From Coniferiporia sulphurascens (taxonomy: Eukaryota; Basidiomycota; Agaricomycetes; Hymenochaetales; Hymenochaetaceae), in assembly GCA_002794785.1 (NCBI GenBank), contig NBBA01000022.1, positions 310,001 to 374,000 of the forward strand: a stretch of 64,000 nt of DNA. Direction: 5' to 3'. A model generated the notes under the pieces. The model was not told the DNA's origin. It made no database searches and saw nothing but the letters and a program-made list of their open reading frames with translations. This document shows, one piece after another, positions 1 through 10,086 of the stretch. A program made the translations under genes and the position numbers. Position 1 is the first letter of the stretch. Every line of letters starts with the position of its first letter.

Positions 1-245
1 GAGGGATACCGCCCGGACCCACAGGGTGCGGCGACTCGGACGCGCCTGAGCGTGGGGGTTTGATGCGCAAGCGGGTGCCTCTGTTGGAAACAACCACAGC
101 CGGTAAGCTCGCCCCCGATTGCTGTCCCCCATGTTGCTGCGCTGCCTCTGATAACAGATGTCCAAGGGGTTGAACAAAATGCGATTCGAGCAGGTAAGAC
201 AGTGAGTACAAGATGCGGAGCAAAGGGAGAAGGCGACGGGAGAAG

Positions 246-1073
246 CTATTTACCGGACACGTTCCCATTGCCGTTTTTCACTGCGGCAGGAGCAGCAGCC
301 ACCCCACTTACACTTCCACCTCCGCCGGTTTTTGGCCGCTTCGCCCTCCTCTGTTCGCGGGCCTCCTCCTCCTGACGTCGCTCGAGCTCCTCGGCCTGCC
401 GTTTCCGAGCCAAAGGGCCGACATGCCGGGAATTAAGTACGGGGTCGAGCAAAGGATCCTCGACCTCGATCTCAGTCATGGCCTGTTGGAGGTTTGCGAC
501 AAACGCGGCCTGAGCACGCTGGGAGATTAGAGAGCGCGGGAACGCGCCCGATGCACTCGGAGATATGTCCTTGTGGGCGTTCATAAATGCAGGGTCGGCT
601 TGCGCGAGGTGGGATTCGACGAGTTTATTTCTCTCCTCGAGCTCGAGGATGCGGTCGAGCAGGATGCTGTGGATGACATGACGAGGTAAAAGACAACGAG
701 TCTGAGCAACAACAAAAAAAAGAAGCACGCAAGTAAAGAGTGAAAATGGCCTACTTTCGCTCGCTCCTGAGTTTGGTGTTCCGCTCCATGGACTTTTGGA
801 GATCCAATTGGGTATCCTTCTGCTTCTGTGTGATGGAAGAGAAGAGCGGCAAAGGGTGAGCCGGAACCCTGCGAATAAATGATAAATTGGGCGCACGTCG
901 TCAAGCTCGAAGTAGCGTTTCTTGAGACGGCTGTACTTTTCCGCGAGGTCGCTAGCAGAGTCTCTGGTGCGGTCGAGGCCGTTCATGGGCTGCTGCTGGT
1001 GGAAGGGGACGACGGGTGCGGGGGCGGAAAAGTCTCTGTCCGGGGGCGGACCCATGCCGCCTCTGTGGCTCAT
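246..1073 (-). CDS. INO80F-like coiled-coil protein
   Basis: The model has three exons (1073..897, 825..755, 666..246) and encodes 222 aa; both introns are GT-AG and the phases join. After a Pro/Gln-rich N-terminus there is a continuous charged coiled coil at about residues 43-105 (KYSRLKKRYFELDD, then KQKDTQLDLQ, then RSERNILLDRILELEERN). This pattern is what I recall for the INO80 complex subunit F domain of fungi. The C-terminal part carries a basic ELERRQEEEAREQRRAKRPK stretch that could serve as a nuclear localisation signal. The likely role is as an accessory subunit of the INO80 chromatin remodeller; this is inferred from the coiled-coil pattern alone. The start is the Met heading MSHRGG, because upstream in-frame sequence is low-complexity Ser/Leu from a polypurine tract. 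It is divergent from the dehydrogenase at 1571. Confidence 0.6.
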   Translation of the reverse strand: MSHRGGMGPPPDRDFSAPAPVVPFHQQQPMNGLDRTRDSASDLAEKYSRLKKRYFELDDVRPIYHLFAGFRLTLCRSSLPSHRSRRIPNWISKSPWSGTPNSGASESRPFSLFTCVLLFFVVAQTRCLLPRHVIHSILLDRILELEERNKLVESHLAQADPAFMNAHKDISPSASGAFPRSLISQRAQAAFVANLQQAMTEIEVEDPLLDPVLNSRHVGPLARKRQAEELERRQEEEAREQRRAKRPKTGGGGSVSGVAAAPAAVKNGNGNVSGK

Positions 1074-1570
1074 GGCGGGGCGAACGGGATAGCAAAGCAG
1101 GAGAGAAAAGAGGAGAGATGGAGGAGAGAGAGAAAGGAGGAGAGAGGAGGAAAGGGAGGGAAATTGAAGAAGGGAAAAAGGGAAAAGAAGAGGATGGGGG
1201 CTGATGGAGAATGGAGGACGGAGAGAAAGAGAGGGATAACGAAGAAGTCGGCTCGCTTCGATAGACTGGCGCGGGTTGTGACCTGTCAGGCCGAATGTAT
1301 CCGATCCGGTATCGTACCTCTGATGGTTTTCACTATATTCCCCACCGCCCGCCCAGAGATATATCTGCTCTCGCTCACGACTCACAGCCGCACAGTCGCC
1401 CGCACTGCACACGACGCGCATCGCAGAGATACCGTGTTCACTGGGACGAGACGGGTGCCAGCCAATAGGAAGCGCCGCAGAGACTGGCGTAGTGGGTGTT
1501 GACTGATTGAACTCAATGGCCCTAACCGCCTCGTTACGTAACTGCCCCTTACTACACATTTATTCCTAAA
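1074..1570. other. Divergent intergenic region with polypurine tract
   Basis: This is the promoter interval between two divergent genes. From about 1093 to 1235 the plus strand is almost entirely A and G, so the minus-strand gene sees a CT-rich leader, a common arrangement upstream of fungal start codons. An apparent ORF across it is low-complexity and I do not regard it as coding. Confidence 0.6.
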
Positions 1571-2928
1571 ATGTCCGCCCTCCTTCCTGTTCTAAAGGCA
1601 CCCGTCCCGGCGCCCAAAACGTCCATGTCACTTCCGCAGAACCTCGGACTCGGCAACGAGCCCCGCCGCCACCACGACGTCTACGATGCCATCAGCCCCG
1701 CCCGCCTCGCAAGTTCCCTGCCAAATCGTACCGTCCTCGTCACCGGCGCAAGCCGCGGTATCGGTCGCGCCATCGCCCTAGCCTTCGCAGCCGCGGGCGC
1801 CGCAGTCGCCCTCCTCGCCCGTTCTCGCACGGACCTCGATGCCCTCGCAGCCGAAATCGCCGCCGCACACCCGCACGCACGCACCCTCGTCTGTCCCGCA
1901 GACGTCACCGACCGGCCCGCTATCGCCGCCGCCCTCGCCGCCGTCACCCGCGAGCTCGGCCCGCTAGACGTCCTCGTCCTCAACGCCGGCGCCAACCTCT
2001 TCCGTCCCTTCATCCACACGCCCTTCGACGACTGGGAGCGCGTCCTCAACGTCAACCTGAATGCCCCGCTCATGCTCGCGCATATGGCTCTCCCCGCCAT
2101 GCGCGAGCGCCATCGCGGCGCGATCATCTTCATCTCCAGCCGTGCGGGTATTCTAAGCCTCCGTAAGCACCCGCGCCGCCACTACATACGTCACACATTC
2201 CCATCTTGAGATATGTATGCTTCCCACAGCGGGTGGTTCGGCATATGTCGTTTCCAAGTGCGTTCTTCTAGTGGCTAATCACACCGGCTAAAATACTCAA
2301 TTAAAAATGGACTTACCCGGTAGAACGGCTCTCATCCGCGCAGTCGCATCTATTCAGCGCGAATTAGACCTAGAGTTTGATTCTGCCACGGGCGTCCACA
2401 TGTATGCATTGCACCCAGGTCCGTTCCTGTCCCCTATGGGCCACAGAAATGCCGACTCATCCCCCCCCCCCTTTCTCCCCCGCAGGCGGCGTCAAGTCCG
2501 ACATGTCACTCAACGCCTTGCATCCGGACGCCGAACTAATGCAAAAGGGTGTAAGTACTCCCGTCCCCCGGTCTACTGTTTCCCTCATTCGACCTTCTTT
2601 GCTCGCCTGCAGATAACCGAGATGGCCAAGAACTTCTACGAGAGTTTGATCGACACGTTAGTCATCTTCGAACCCTCTTTCTCTCCGAGAAGAACGAAGA
2701 TTCACGAGTCTTTTTTTGGTCAGCCCAGAGCTTTGTGCGTGGACGTGCGTGTACCTCGCGACGGGCCGCGCCGCGGAACTGCGCGGACGCTACGTGGACG
2801 TCGAGGACGACATCGAGGACCTCATCCGTCAGGCAGACATCGTCAAAGAAAAGAACATGTACGATCTTGTGGTGGGGACCCTCGGAGGTACTGACCCGAG
2901 TGCGCGCATGGAAGCGAAAAGGGAATAA
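1571..2928 (+). CDS. Short-chain dehydrogenase/reductase
   Basis: The model has six exons (1571..2162, 2230..2257, 2324..2418, 2486..2550, 2613..2656, 2724..2928) and encodes 342 aa. The Rossmann start TGASRGIGRA lies near residue 58, NAGA near 139, the serine motif SSRAG near 190, and the catalytic YVVSK (Tyr and Lys) is created only after joining exons 2 and 3. This is the classical SDR order, so it should be an NAD(P)(H)-dependent oxidoreductase; the substrate cannot be told from sequence. The protein is longer than the usual 250-280 aa, with extra sequence before the Rossmann fold and at the C-terminus. GC3 is very high in exon 1. No targeting signal is obvious. Confidence 0.85.
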
Positions 2929-4949
2929 TGGAGCTGATTACCAATGTTTTGAGCAATGTATGTGTACAGTAACCAATGTGAAGCTGTTTATAAATGGCAA
3001 AGTGCGAAATGCTGTCACGTGACCGCTGTGCAAGTTCTCCAATTGATTCTTGACAACTTGCAGCCCAGGAGGAAGAAATTTAGGGAATATTAAACGCAAG
3101 CTTCAATTTTGACTGGGAGAAAACGCCACTCTCAAAGATGTAATACAAGCTCTGATCACGAGCACAGACGGCGATTAGTATGAACTACATTCAAGAACTC
3201 TACTTCCCGCGATAATATTAATAACGCCGTCAGGCCGCAGCACTTGCCCCGGGTCAACCCGCCAATGCGACGGAATATCCTGTGACTCGGCCTGCATGTT
3301 TGACCAATTCGCCTCCCTCCGCTGACGTCGCAGCCTGGGTGGACCGCTGCGCCACATATTTCCGCCTAGCGGGGAAACCCGGGACTAGTACTCCTGGTAT
3401 TTGAACAGACCTCCACACGTGAGCAGTTTCAAGTACGCTCGCCGACTGGGGACGGTACTTGTGTATCTCGGGCTGAGCCGGGCGTGGGCACGAAGAAGTC
3501 CCCGTTGATCACTAGTGGCATTGGTTTGGTCTTCCAAAGTACGCTCGAAGTAACTCGCTGGCATGCCTGTGGTATTTATTTACGATATCGCCTCGTCCTT
3601 TGTATCCGGGAGCCCGACTTCTACTCCGACTGATCGATTCTGCCCCTTCGAAAATCATGGGACGCAGAAAATAAGGTCCCCCCTTACTGAAAACGGTGCT
3701 CTTGGCGTAAACAGCGGATTGGACAATTCGGCAAGGCTAAGCCGAGGTCAATCGGTCAATTATATTAAAGGGCGCCGTCTCGTATACTTGTATCGAGGAG
3801 GCGGGAATCATGATGCACGCATTTTAGATCCCTCCGCCGCTGTGCCCGAAGGATTTGGCTATTGGATAGTTAGTGAAGATACGATCTGGAGTTGTGGACG
3901 GTGGCAGTCAAGTATGGTAGATGCACAAATACAGACATACATAAAACGCCCACAAAATCGGAAGGTAACCCGAACAGCTTCTCTGACGTCATCGGCATGA
4001 GTTTAAGGCCAACTAAAATTGGCAACGTAATTTGTAAGCGACCAAAATGGGTACACGGCTAAAGACTCAAATCTTCTTTCAGTCTTTCTCCCTCCTGAGA
4101 GTAGAAAAGCTGCTCCTTACAAGTGTGGATGCGTTTGCTTCGAAATGGAGCATGTGCCCTTTAATTTCGTTTTCATTTTCCATTTTGGGGAAACTATATT
4201 GGACCGGAGTCCAGTCCCCCGCCGTCCACATCTCATCTCATTGCACGGTCACGAGAGAAGATTGGCAAGAAAACTAACCAGTTAGTAAGTACGCGGTATG
4301 AGTCCTCCCGCCCGAATCGCAGAAAATAGTAAGCAGTACAGAAATAATCTGAAAGACAACAGGCCCAAGGAAAACTAGCTCAATGCTCTCTCACGTAGAC
4401 GCCAAGAGCTGAAAATGAGTTAGTGATCGTTGCGATGCCTATTTGGGTAATACATTCTCCCTATGACTTCTGTTCCCACGTACACTTCGCAGTTCGCAAG
4501 CCCAACCTCCCATGGTGCCTTATGATAACAGTACTGCGATATTTCACAATTCCCGTCTCTTCTAGATTGATCGTGATTACAGTACTGGTCCCGCAACTCT
4601 CTCTTCATGCCTCAATGTTGGGGGTTGCTGCTGCTGGGAGGCCTCCGCGTGTTCCGTTATCAATACAATTTCGGATCGGTCTAAAGGTAGTTGAAGTTTG
4701 TTGCATCACATCGCCTTCGGCTTGGAGAGGGATTGCGGTGTTCGGCGTTGCCTGGAGCGCCTGAGATTCCGACATGCTGCTTATTGAGCAGTCGGACAAA
4801 AGTCACTTGACATAACCTCTCCGCGCTATCGATTGGGGCGAAATGGCTTGAAAACTCCTCGGACAAAAGGGAGGAGGGAGGCTCAACTTCAGGATTTCCC
4901 CCATACACACTCGCTTCTGTAGCGTAACCCAGTCGAGCAACCGCGCACA
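2929..4949. other. Gene-poor intergenic region
   Basis: I see no recognisable gene, RNA or repeat in these 2 kb. The longest open frame (3563..4000, plus) has no familiar motif, mixed codon choice and no plausible splice partners, so I treat it as chance. Base composition drops toward AT relative to the flanking genes. Confidence 0.5.
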
Positions 4950-6925
4950 ATGTCTGTAGCTCTGAACGGCTGGCACCCAGGCGAGCATGCGATGCAGATG
5001 AGGGTCAACGTCGCTGAGCCGATGGCAATGGGGTATACCTGGATCCACGCCTCGATGCCGGAGCAGCACCGCGTATTCTACTCAAGGACCATCCCCTTCG
5101 TCCCGCTCACGACGCTCGACGCACAGGGTCGTCCGTGGGTCTCGCTCGTCTCCGGAGGCGCCGGCGAACCAGGCTTCATCGAAAGCCCCAGCGAGACGGA
5201 GCTCGTGCTCTCGCTTGAGCTCTGCCCTGGCGACCCCATCCGCGATAACCTCGAGCTTTTCGGCGTCGAGCACGAACTGCTTACGGCAGGCCTCGGTATC
5301 GAATTCCCCACCCGCCGGCGCAACAAGTTTGCAGGGCGCATCGTCCGCGTCGACAGAACGGGCGAGAACTCCAGACGCGTCAGGCTGCGTGTGAACCAAG
5401 CTATAGGGTATATCGTTCTCTTCACCTTATCGCGTCCTCCCCAGGGATTCTCACCCCGTGAACCAGGAACTGCCCAAAATATATCAACGTGCGGGAGCTG
5501 GAGCCGCACCCGCAGATCTCGCCGGAACTAGTCTACAACAACCCAGACTTGGCCCCCGAAGAGAGACTTCCCGAAGAGGTCATCAAATTCATCACAAGGT
5601 CCGACACCGTCTTTTTCGGGACCAGCTACAAGGCAGATGCCGCAAACCGCCTGAGATTTCCGTCGCACGTCGGTATGAACGTCCGCGGGGGTAGGGCGGG
5701 TTTCGTTCGCGTCCTCCCCTCAGATGGACGTACTGTGGTCATGCCAGACTACTCGGGCAACAGGCTCATGACATCTCTTGGGAATGTTGAAGCCACCCCG
5801 CTCGCATCAATGTCATTCCTCGACTTCGAGACCGGCGACACCCTTTACCTCACGGGGATGGCGAAGAATTATGTGGGGGCGGAGGCACAGAAAATCATGC
5901 CCCTTCAAAATGTGCTTACCTCCTTGCATGTCGAAGGCTTTGTCTTTATACGCGATGCTCTGCCCGTCCGACAGCCTCCGAGCACAACCGTCAGCAGGAG
6001 CCCGTACAGTCCCCCTATCAAGCTCCTCGCTGAGGAAATGGGAAACCAAAATACGTACCTCTCGGACGACGTCTCCGTGACGCTCACGCGCATCGATATC
6101 CTTTCCCCCACTCTTGCGACTTTTGCCTTTGAGATGTCCGCGCCCGTGCACGTACGTCCAGGGCAAGCCGCCATACTCGACTTTACCGAGCTGCTCGGCG
6201 CACAACAGTATGCGCACATGGCACCGGGTCAGGAGGTTCGCATAAACGACGATCGTATGCGTACGTGGACAGTTTCGAGTGCGCACGCAGAAGGGAACGG
6301 AACGCGCGTGCTCGAGCTCACAATGCGCGAACGACCCGGTGGGCTTGTAACGGGTTCGTTATTCAAGCTTGTGCGGCACGCGATGTCGAAGAGGCCCGAG
6401 ATTCTCGCCGACGCACGCCCACTTGACCTGCGCGTCAAGCTTGTGGGTATCACGGGTGCGTTTACGTTGCCCGAGCCGAGTGCTGAGGCGAAGAAGCTCC
6501 TTTGGATCGCCGGCGGTATTGGGGTGACGCCCTTCCTCAGCATGCTCAAGTCGCTCGCTGTGGCGCCAGTGGTACCCGACCATGATATCGTCCTTATTAT
6601 CTCAACCCGCGAGCCCGACGTCCTGCTCCGATTAGTTGACGACGCTCTCCAGGACAACAAAGCGCTGAAAATCGCGTTGCACATGTTCGCCACGCAGACA
6701 AAAGGTTTCCCCCTTTCCTCGTCTAATAGCGCGGTGACTATTATTGAGCATGCACAACGGTTTGGTCAGTCTGGCGAAGCAGAGCTTAGTTCAATAGTCG
6801 ACGATGTCGAGGAGCGTCTGGTGTATCTGTGCGGACCTCCGGGCTTCGAGAAAACGGCGATGGATGGGCTTTCGTATGTAGGCATTGATTCTACTGCAGT
6901 CGTGCGCGAGGGATTCGCCTACTAG
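4950..6925 (+). CDS. Flavin split-barrel + ferredoxin-reductase fusion oxidoreductase
   Basis: There are two exons (4950..5407, 5467..6925), 638 aa. The N-terminal half (about 40-310) is a pyridoxamine-phosphate-oxidase-like FMN split barrel; splicing creates the motif IGNCPKYIN (about 152-160) typical of these fungal proteins, and a second barrel-like stretch includes SDTVFFGTSY. The C-terminal half (about 360-638) is a ferredoxin-reductase-type module: RTWTVSSAH for flavin contact, GGIGVTPFLSML for the nucleotide pyrophosphate, and CGPPGFEKTAMDGL near the end. The arrangement suggests electrons from NAD(P)H pass through a bound flavin to a second site in the barrel. The physiological substrate is unknown. 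The family is widespread in filamentous fungi. No signal peptide is visible, so it is likely cytosolic. Confidence 0.85.
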
Positions 6926-7203
6926 TTAGTGACCAGTATGCAAATTTTGTATGATATGTGTACTCTTAGTCTGCTTTGTTTAATTCATACCGCCGGTATC
7001 GGCATTAGCCGAGTTCAAAAACTCCTCTGACGTCACTTACCGGTGCATATGCATATACAAGCCCCACAGGCACAAACCGCTCACCCCTTCTTCATCTATA
7101 CGATGCCAACCTCTTCAAGAGAACCGGACAGTGCGAACAGAGTCATGGTGCGACCGCACTTTGTGCTTTACCAACACTTATGTGCTCAGGCTCGTCCCCG
7201 CAG

Positions 7204-7807
7204 ATGCCATCGCAAGTATACGCCGACTCGGGGTCCGATCCAGGCCACGGGCCCATAGCAGAGTCACCGCCGCAGGTGGCCACGCCCCCTCAGCAAGGTA
7301 GAGTCAGCTCGCTCGAACAAATTAAATCCACAGGCTAACGAAAGTGGTCCGTTTGTCACTCGCAGGTGCACCAGAGCCAGGTTCGGGCACGGTTGTCCAC
7401 GAAGGCGCGGAAACGACGGGTGCGGTGCCGTTCAAAGACCAGATGGTCGGTGCGTACCTTGTTCACATGTACTCCAATCATAGCAAGCGGGGGACTGACT
7501 CTCTTTGGTGACGTAGGGTATGCGAAGGTCAGTCTCGGTGGTTTTCCTCTTATGCCACGTCTCATTATGAAATAACTACTGGTTCAGAGTATACGAGGAA
7601 AGGTAAGCCGAATTCCTCCTTCATTTCCTTTTATTCGTGGCTTACCTTCGGTTTCTAGGTCTTGAATAAGGTGTGTTGAGGCTAAGCCCCTTCCGGTTAC
7701 GGATGAACCTTACTTATTCGCAACAGCCCGAGACGAAGGCAACAGGCGACAAGATTTTAAACGGCGAGATAACCGCAAAGGACTACTTTGAGCAGAAGAA
7801 ACAGTGA
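7204..7807 (+). CDS. Small conserved-looking 98-aa protein built from micro-exons
   Basis: The model has six exons (7204..7297, 7366..7449, 7517..7527, 7588..7602, 7659..7670, 7727..7807). All introns are GT-AG and the phases close to a single 98-aa frame ending in YFEQKKQ. Three consecutive exons are only 11, 15 and 12 nt long. The N-terminal half is acidic and Pro/Gly-rich; the C-terminal half has the pattern VPFKDQMVGYAKSIRGK then KPETKATGDKILNGE, which resembles a small uncharacterised basidiomycete family. An upstream ATG at 7103 could head an additional exon, since 7204 sits directly behind a good acceptor. I know no function for it. Confidence 0.6.
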
Positions 7808-8112
7808 TTTTTGCGGATACATACGATCTGCGCTTTGTGAATAGTGTACGATTAATACGCTTGTATTACAAACGAAAGAGGTCTGCCAATAGTAATGCAG
7901 GTGGACCCTAAAAAAACCCCTAAGTGAGCGAATGGATTAAGTAATGAAGCCAAATCCTAAAAGTCTATTTTGAGATCTACCGATTCTGATAAGCGCCCGT
8001 CGCATCGCCTTCAAGGCTTCAACGTTCTTTTTCCGGTTGTGGCCAGCTTTTTGTACGAAACCTGCTTTCTGGCTTCCTGCAATCTTGCCAACCTTCCCAC
8101 CTCACCCCTACA
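7808..8112. other. Intergenic, tandem genes
   Basis: This short spacer holds the 3' end of the small-protein gene and the leader of the queuosine-salvage gene. I see no further gene, only a pyrimidine-rich stretch just before the ATG at 8113. Confidence 0.4.
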
Positions 8113-9725
8113 ATGGCAGTCAACTTGTATGGTTTCTCGGAGCCGGCGTTGGACATAACGGACTCGCTCTGGAACGAAAAGCAAGCGGACGACGTAAATG
8201 ACTCATGCTGCTTCGAAATGAGGGTAAATCCAGTGGTGGAAAGCGCGAGATATGTGCTCGACGTGAGTCACCGAAGGCACATCTGGTTATCACACCATAT
8301 GAAAAGAAAGGAAAACAGAATACGGACATTGTGTCCCTTGACAAAAGTGGTGTAGAGAATGCCGCTCGCTACGTACGTCCTAACCCCGCTGTCCGTGCTT
8401 TGTCTCATGCTAACCGCCCGTTCAGATCACACAAAAGATGGGTGAGGAGACTTACAACCCAACGACCTGGCGCACACACGCACTGCACCTCTGTCCACCC
8501 ACCCAATATTCACGCACCGACCCGCGCACGCGCGCCGTGCTCAACTGGATCTTCCTCATCTCCGCACTCAATTTCTCCTTTTGGTCTGAAAAGGAGGGTA
8601 CTGCAAACGGCGAGCAGGAGCGCTACGGCGTCGAGTGGCGTACCGACTGGGGAAGCGACGAGCGGCGCGTTTGGACGGGTTATTGGAGCCTCGTCGCTGC
8701 CATCGACCGTGGTGCGTGGCGCAAATCCCGTTCTTTTCTTATCCACCTCTTTCTAATTGTCTGTCGATTTGGGCAGCTCTGGAGAACGGGATCCCCATTA
8801 CCGACCCTGCGTTCTATGCCTCATCCGAACGGTGCCCGGACAGCACCATCGCTTCTGTCTTCGCGCCTGCGCCGCAATGTACGGAGGGAGTGCCCCTGCT
8901 CGGCGAGCGCATCGCCATCATGCGCGAAGTTGGAAAGATTCTGTGCGAGGCGAGTCAAAAGACAACCTGAAAATGGCCGGAGTGATTACCGACTGACCAT
9001 CGTTCTATATAGGACTTCGGTGGCAGTTTTCAGGGTTTCATCGACGCGTTCGAGTTGCGCTACGGCGGGTCTGGGTGCGGATCGGCACTCCAGCTCGTGG
9101 AGATGGTAACTGAGACATTCCCCTCCTTTCGCGACGAGACGAACTTTGAGGGACGGACAGGTGAGCGACGTCGGGTCCCTCGAAAAAAAACCGCGATTCG
9201 ACCATAACCTGACCTCCCGCACGCCGTGCCTGCACGGCAGTTTTCTTCTGGAAGCGCGCACAGATCCTCGTCGCCGAGATGTGGGCGGCGTTCCACCCGC
9301 TTCCCCAGCCCGAAGATCATTCGCAACCGCAACCACACCCATTCTTCCCCCTAGGTGTACACGAGCTCACAATGTTCGCAGACTACCGCGTCCCGCAGAT
9401 CCTGCACCACCTCGGGATCCTCGTCTACCCACCTGCGCTGCGCGCGCACCTCGAGCGGCGCATACCGCTCGCACCGGGGAGCAGGGAGGAAATAGCCATA
9501 CGTGCTGCGAGCATCCTTGCCGTCGAGGCGGTCCGCGACGAGATGCAGGTGCTTGCGTGCGCAGTGGGCAGCGAGGGGGAGGGAACCGCGCCTGTGAGCA
9601 GTGTGCTGATTGATTTTTACTTGTGGGACCTTGCGAAGCGCATTGAGCATGGTCAGCAGAGGGTGGAGAACATTGCCACTCAGCAGATGTTGCCTGCCCA
9701 TCGGACGAGGAGCATTTGGTACTGA
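8113..9725 (+). CDS. qng1: Queuosine salvage nucleosidase/hydrolase (DUF2419, Qng1-like)
   Basis: The model has six exons (8113..8262, 8358..8372, 8426..8711, 8777..8949, 9013..9160, 9241..9725), 418 aa. Family signatures are NFSFWSEKEGT, ICEDFGGSFQGFIDA-like (after splicing exons 4 and 5), ELTMFADYRVPQ and the C-terminal IDFYLWDLAKR. Members release queuine from queuosine nucleoside or 5'-phosphate so that it can be put back into tRNA by transglycosylase; eukaryotes that cannot make queuine depend on this. Length matches the family. The fourth intron appears to use a GC donor (GAG|GCGAGT), which is needed to keep the conserved CEDFGG junction. Exon 2 is only 15 nt, and its left edge could instead be 8356. 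It is convergent with the polymerase gene downstream. Confidence 0.9.
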
Positions 9726-10086
9726 GGCGAAGCTATTTGTCATGTCACCTCGTCCCCCTCTCTCTTCCCGTCTTTAATATGGACTTGTGTTTTCCTCCTT
9801 GTATTTTCAGGACTCGGTGTAACCCTTCTTGTCGGTGGATTTCAAAAAGCTTGCACATAGTAGACTCCTTTAACGTTTGGCTCAGAAATTAGAGATAAAT
9901 CCAGGGATTTTTGGATATAGCAATTGTCTCATTTGCGCAGCGAGAGTATAAGCAACAATGTCCCATTGTTCATGCCCTTTGACTGAGTGGATAGCGATAT
10001 ATGTACAGAGCCCGGCTGCTTCCAGTGAATCTAATCTACCATGCTACGAGCTGCAAATATTGAAGGGGAAAAAAGATAGAACAGAG
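9726..10086. other. Convergent intergenic region
   Basis: These are the 3' flanks of two convergent genes. AT-rich sequence is compatible with polyadenylation signals on both strands. I see no gene here. Confidence 0.4.

Noticed and set aside
3563..4000. 145-codon open frame on the plus strand
   Set aside because: No recognisable motif, no splice partners and composition like surrounding intergenic sequence.
5078..5509. Long minus-strand frame opposite the flavin oxidoreductase
   Set aside because: It is the shadow of a GC-rich coding exon; the plus-strand frame carries the conserved motifs.
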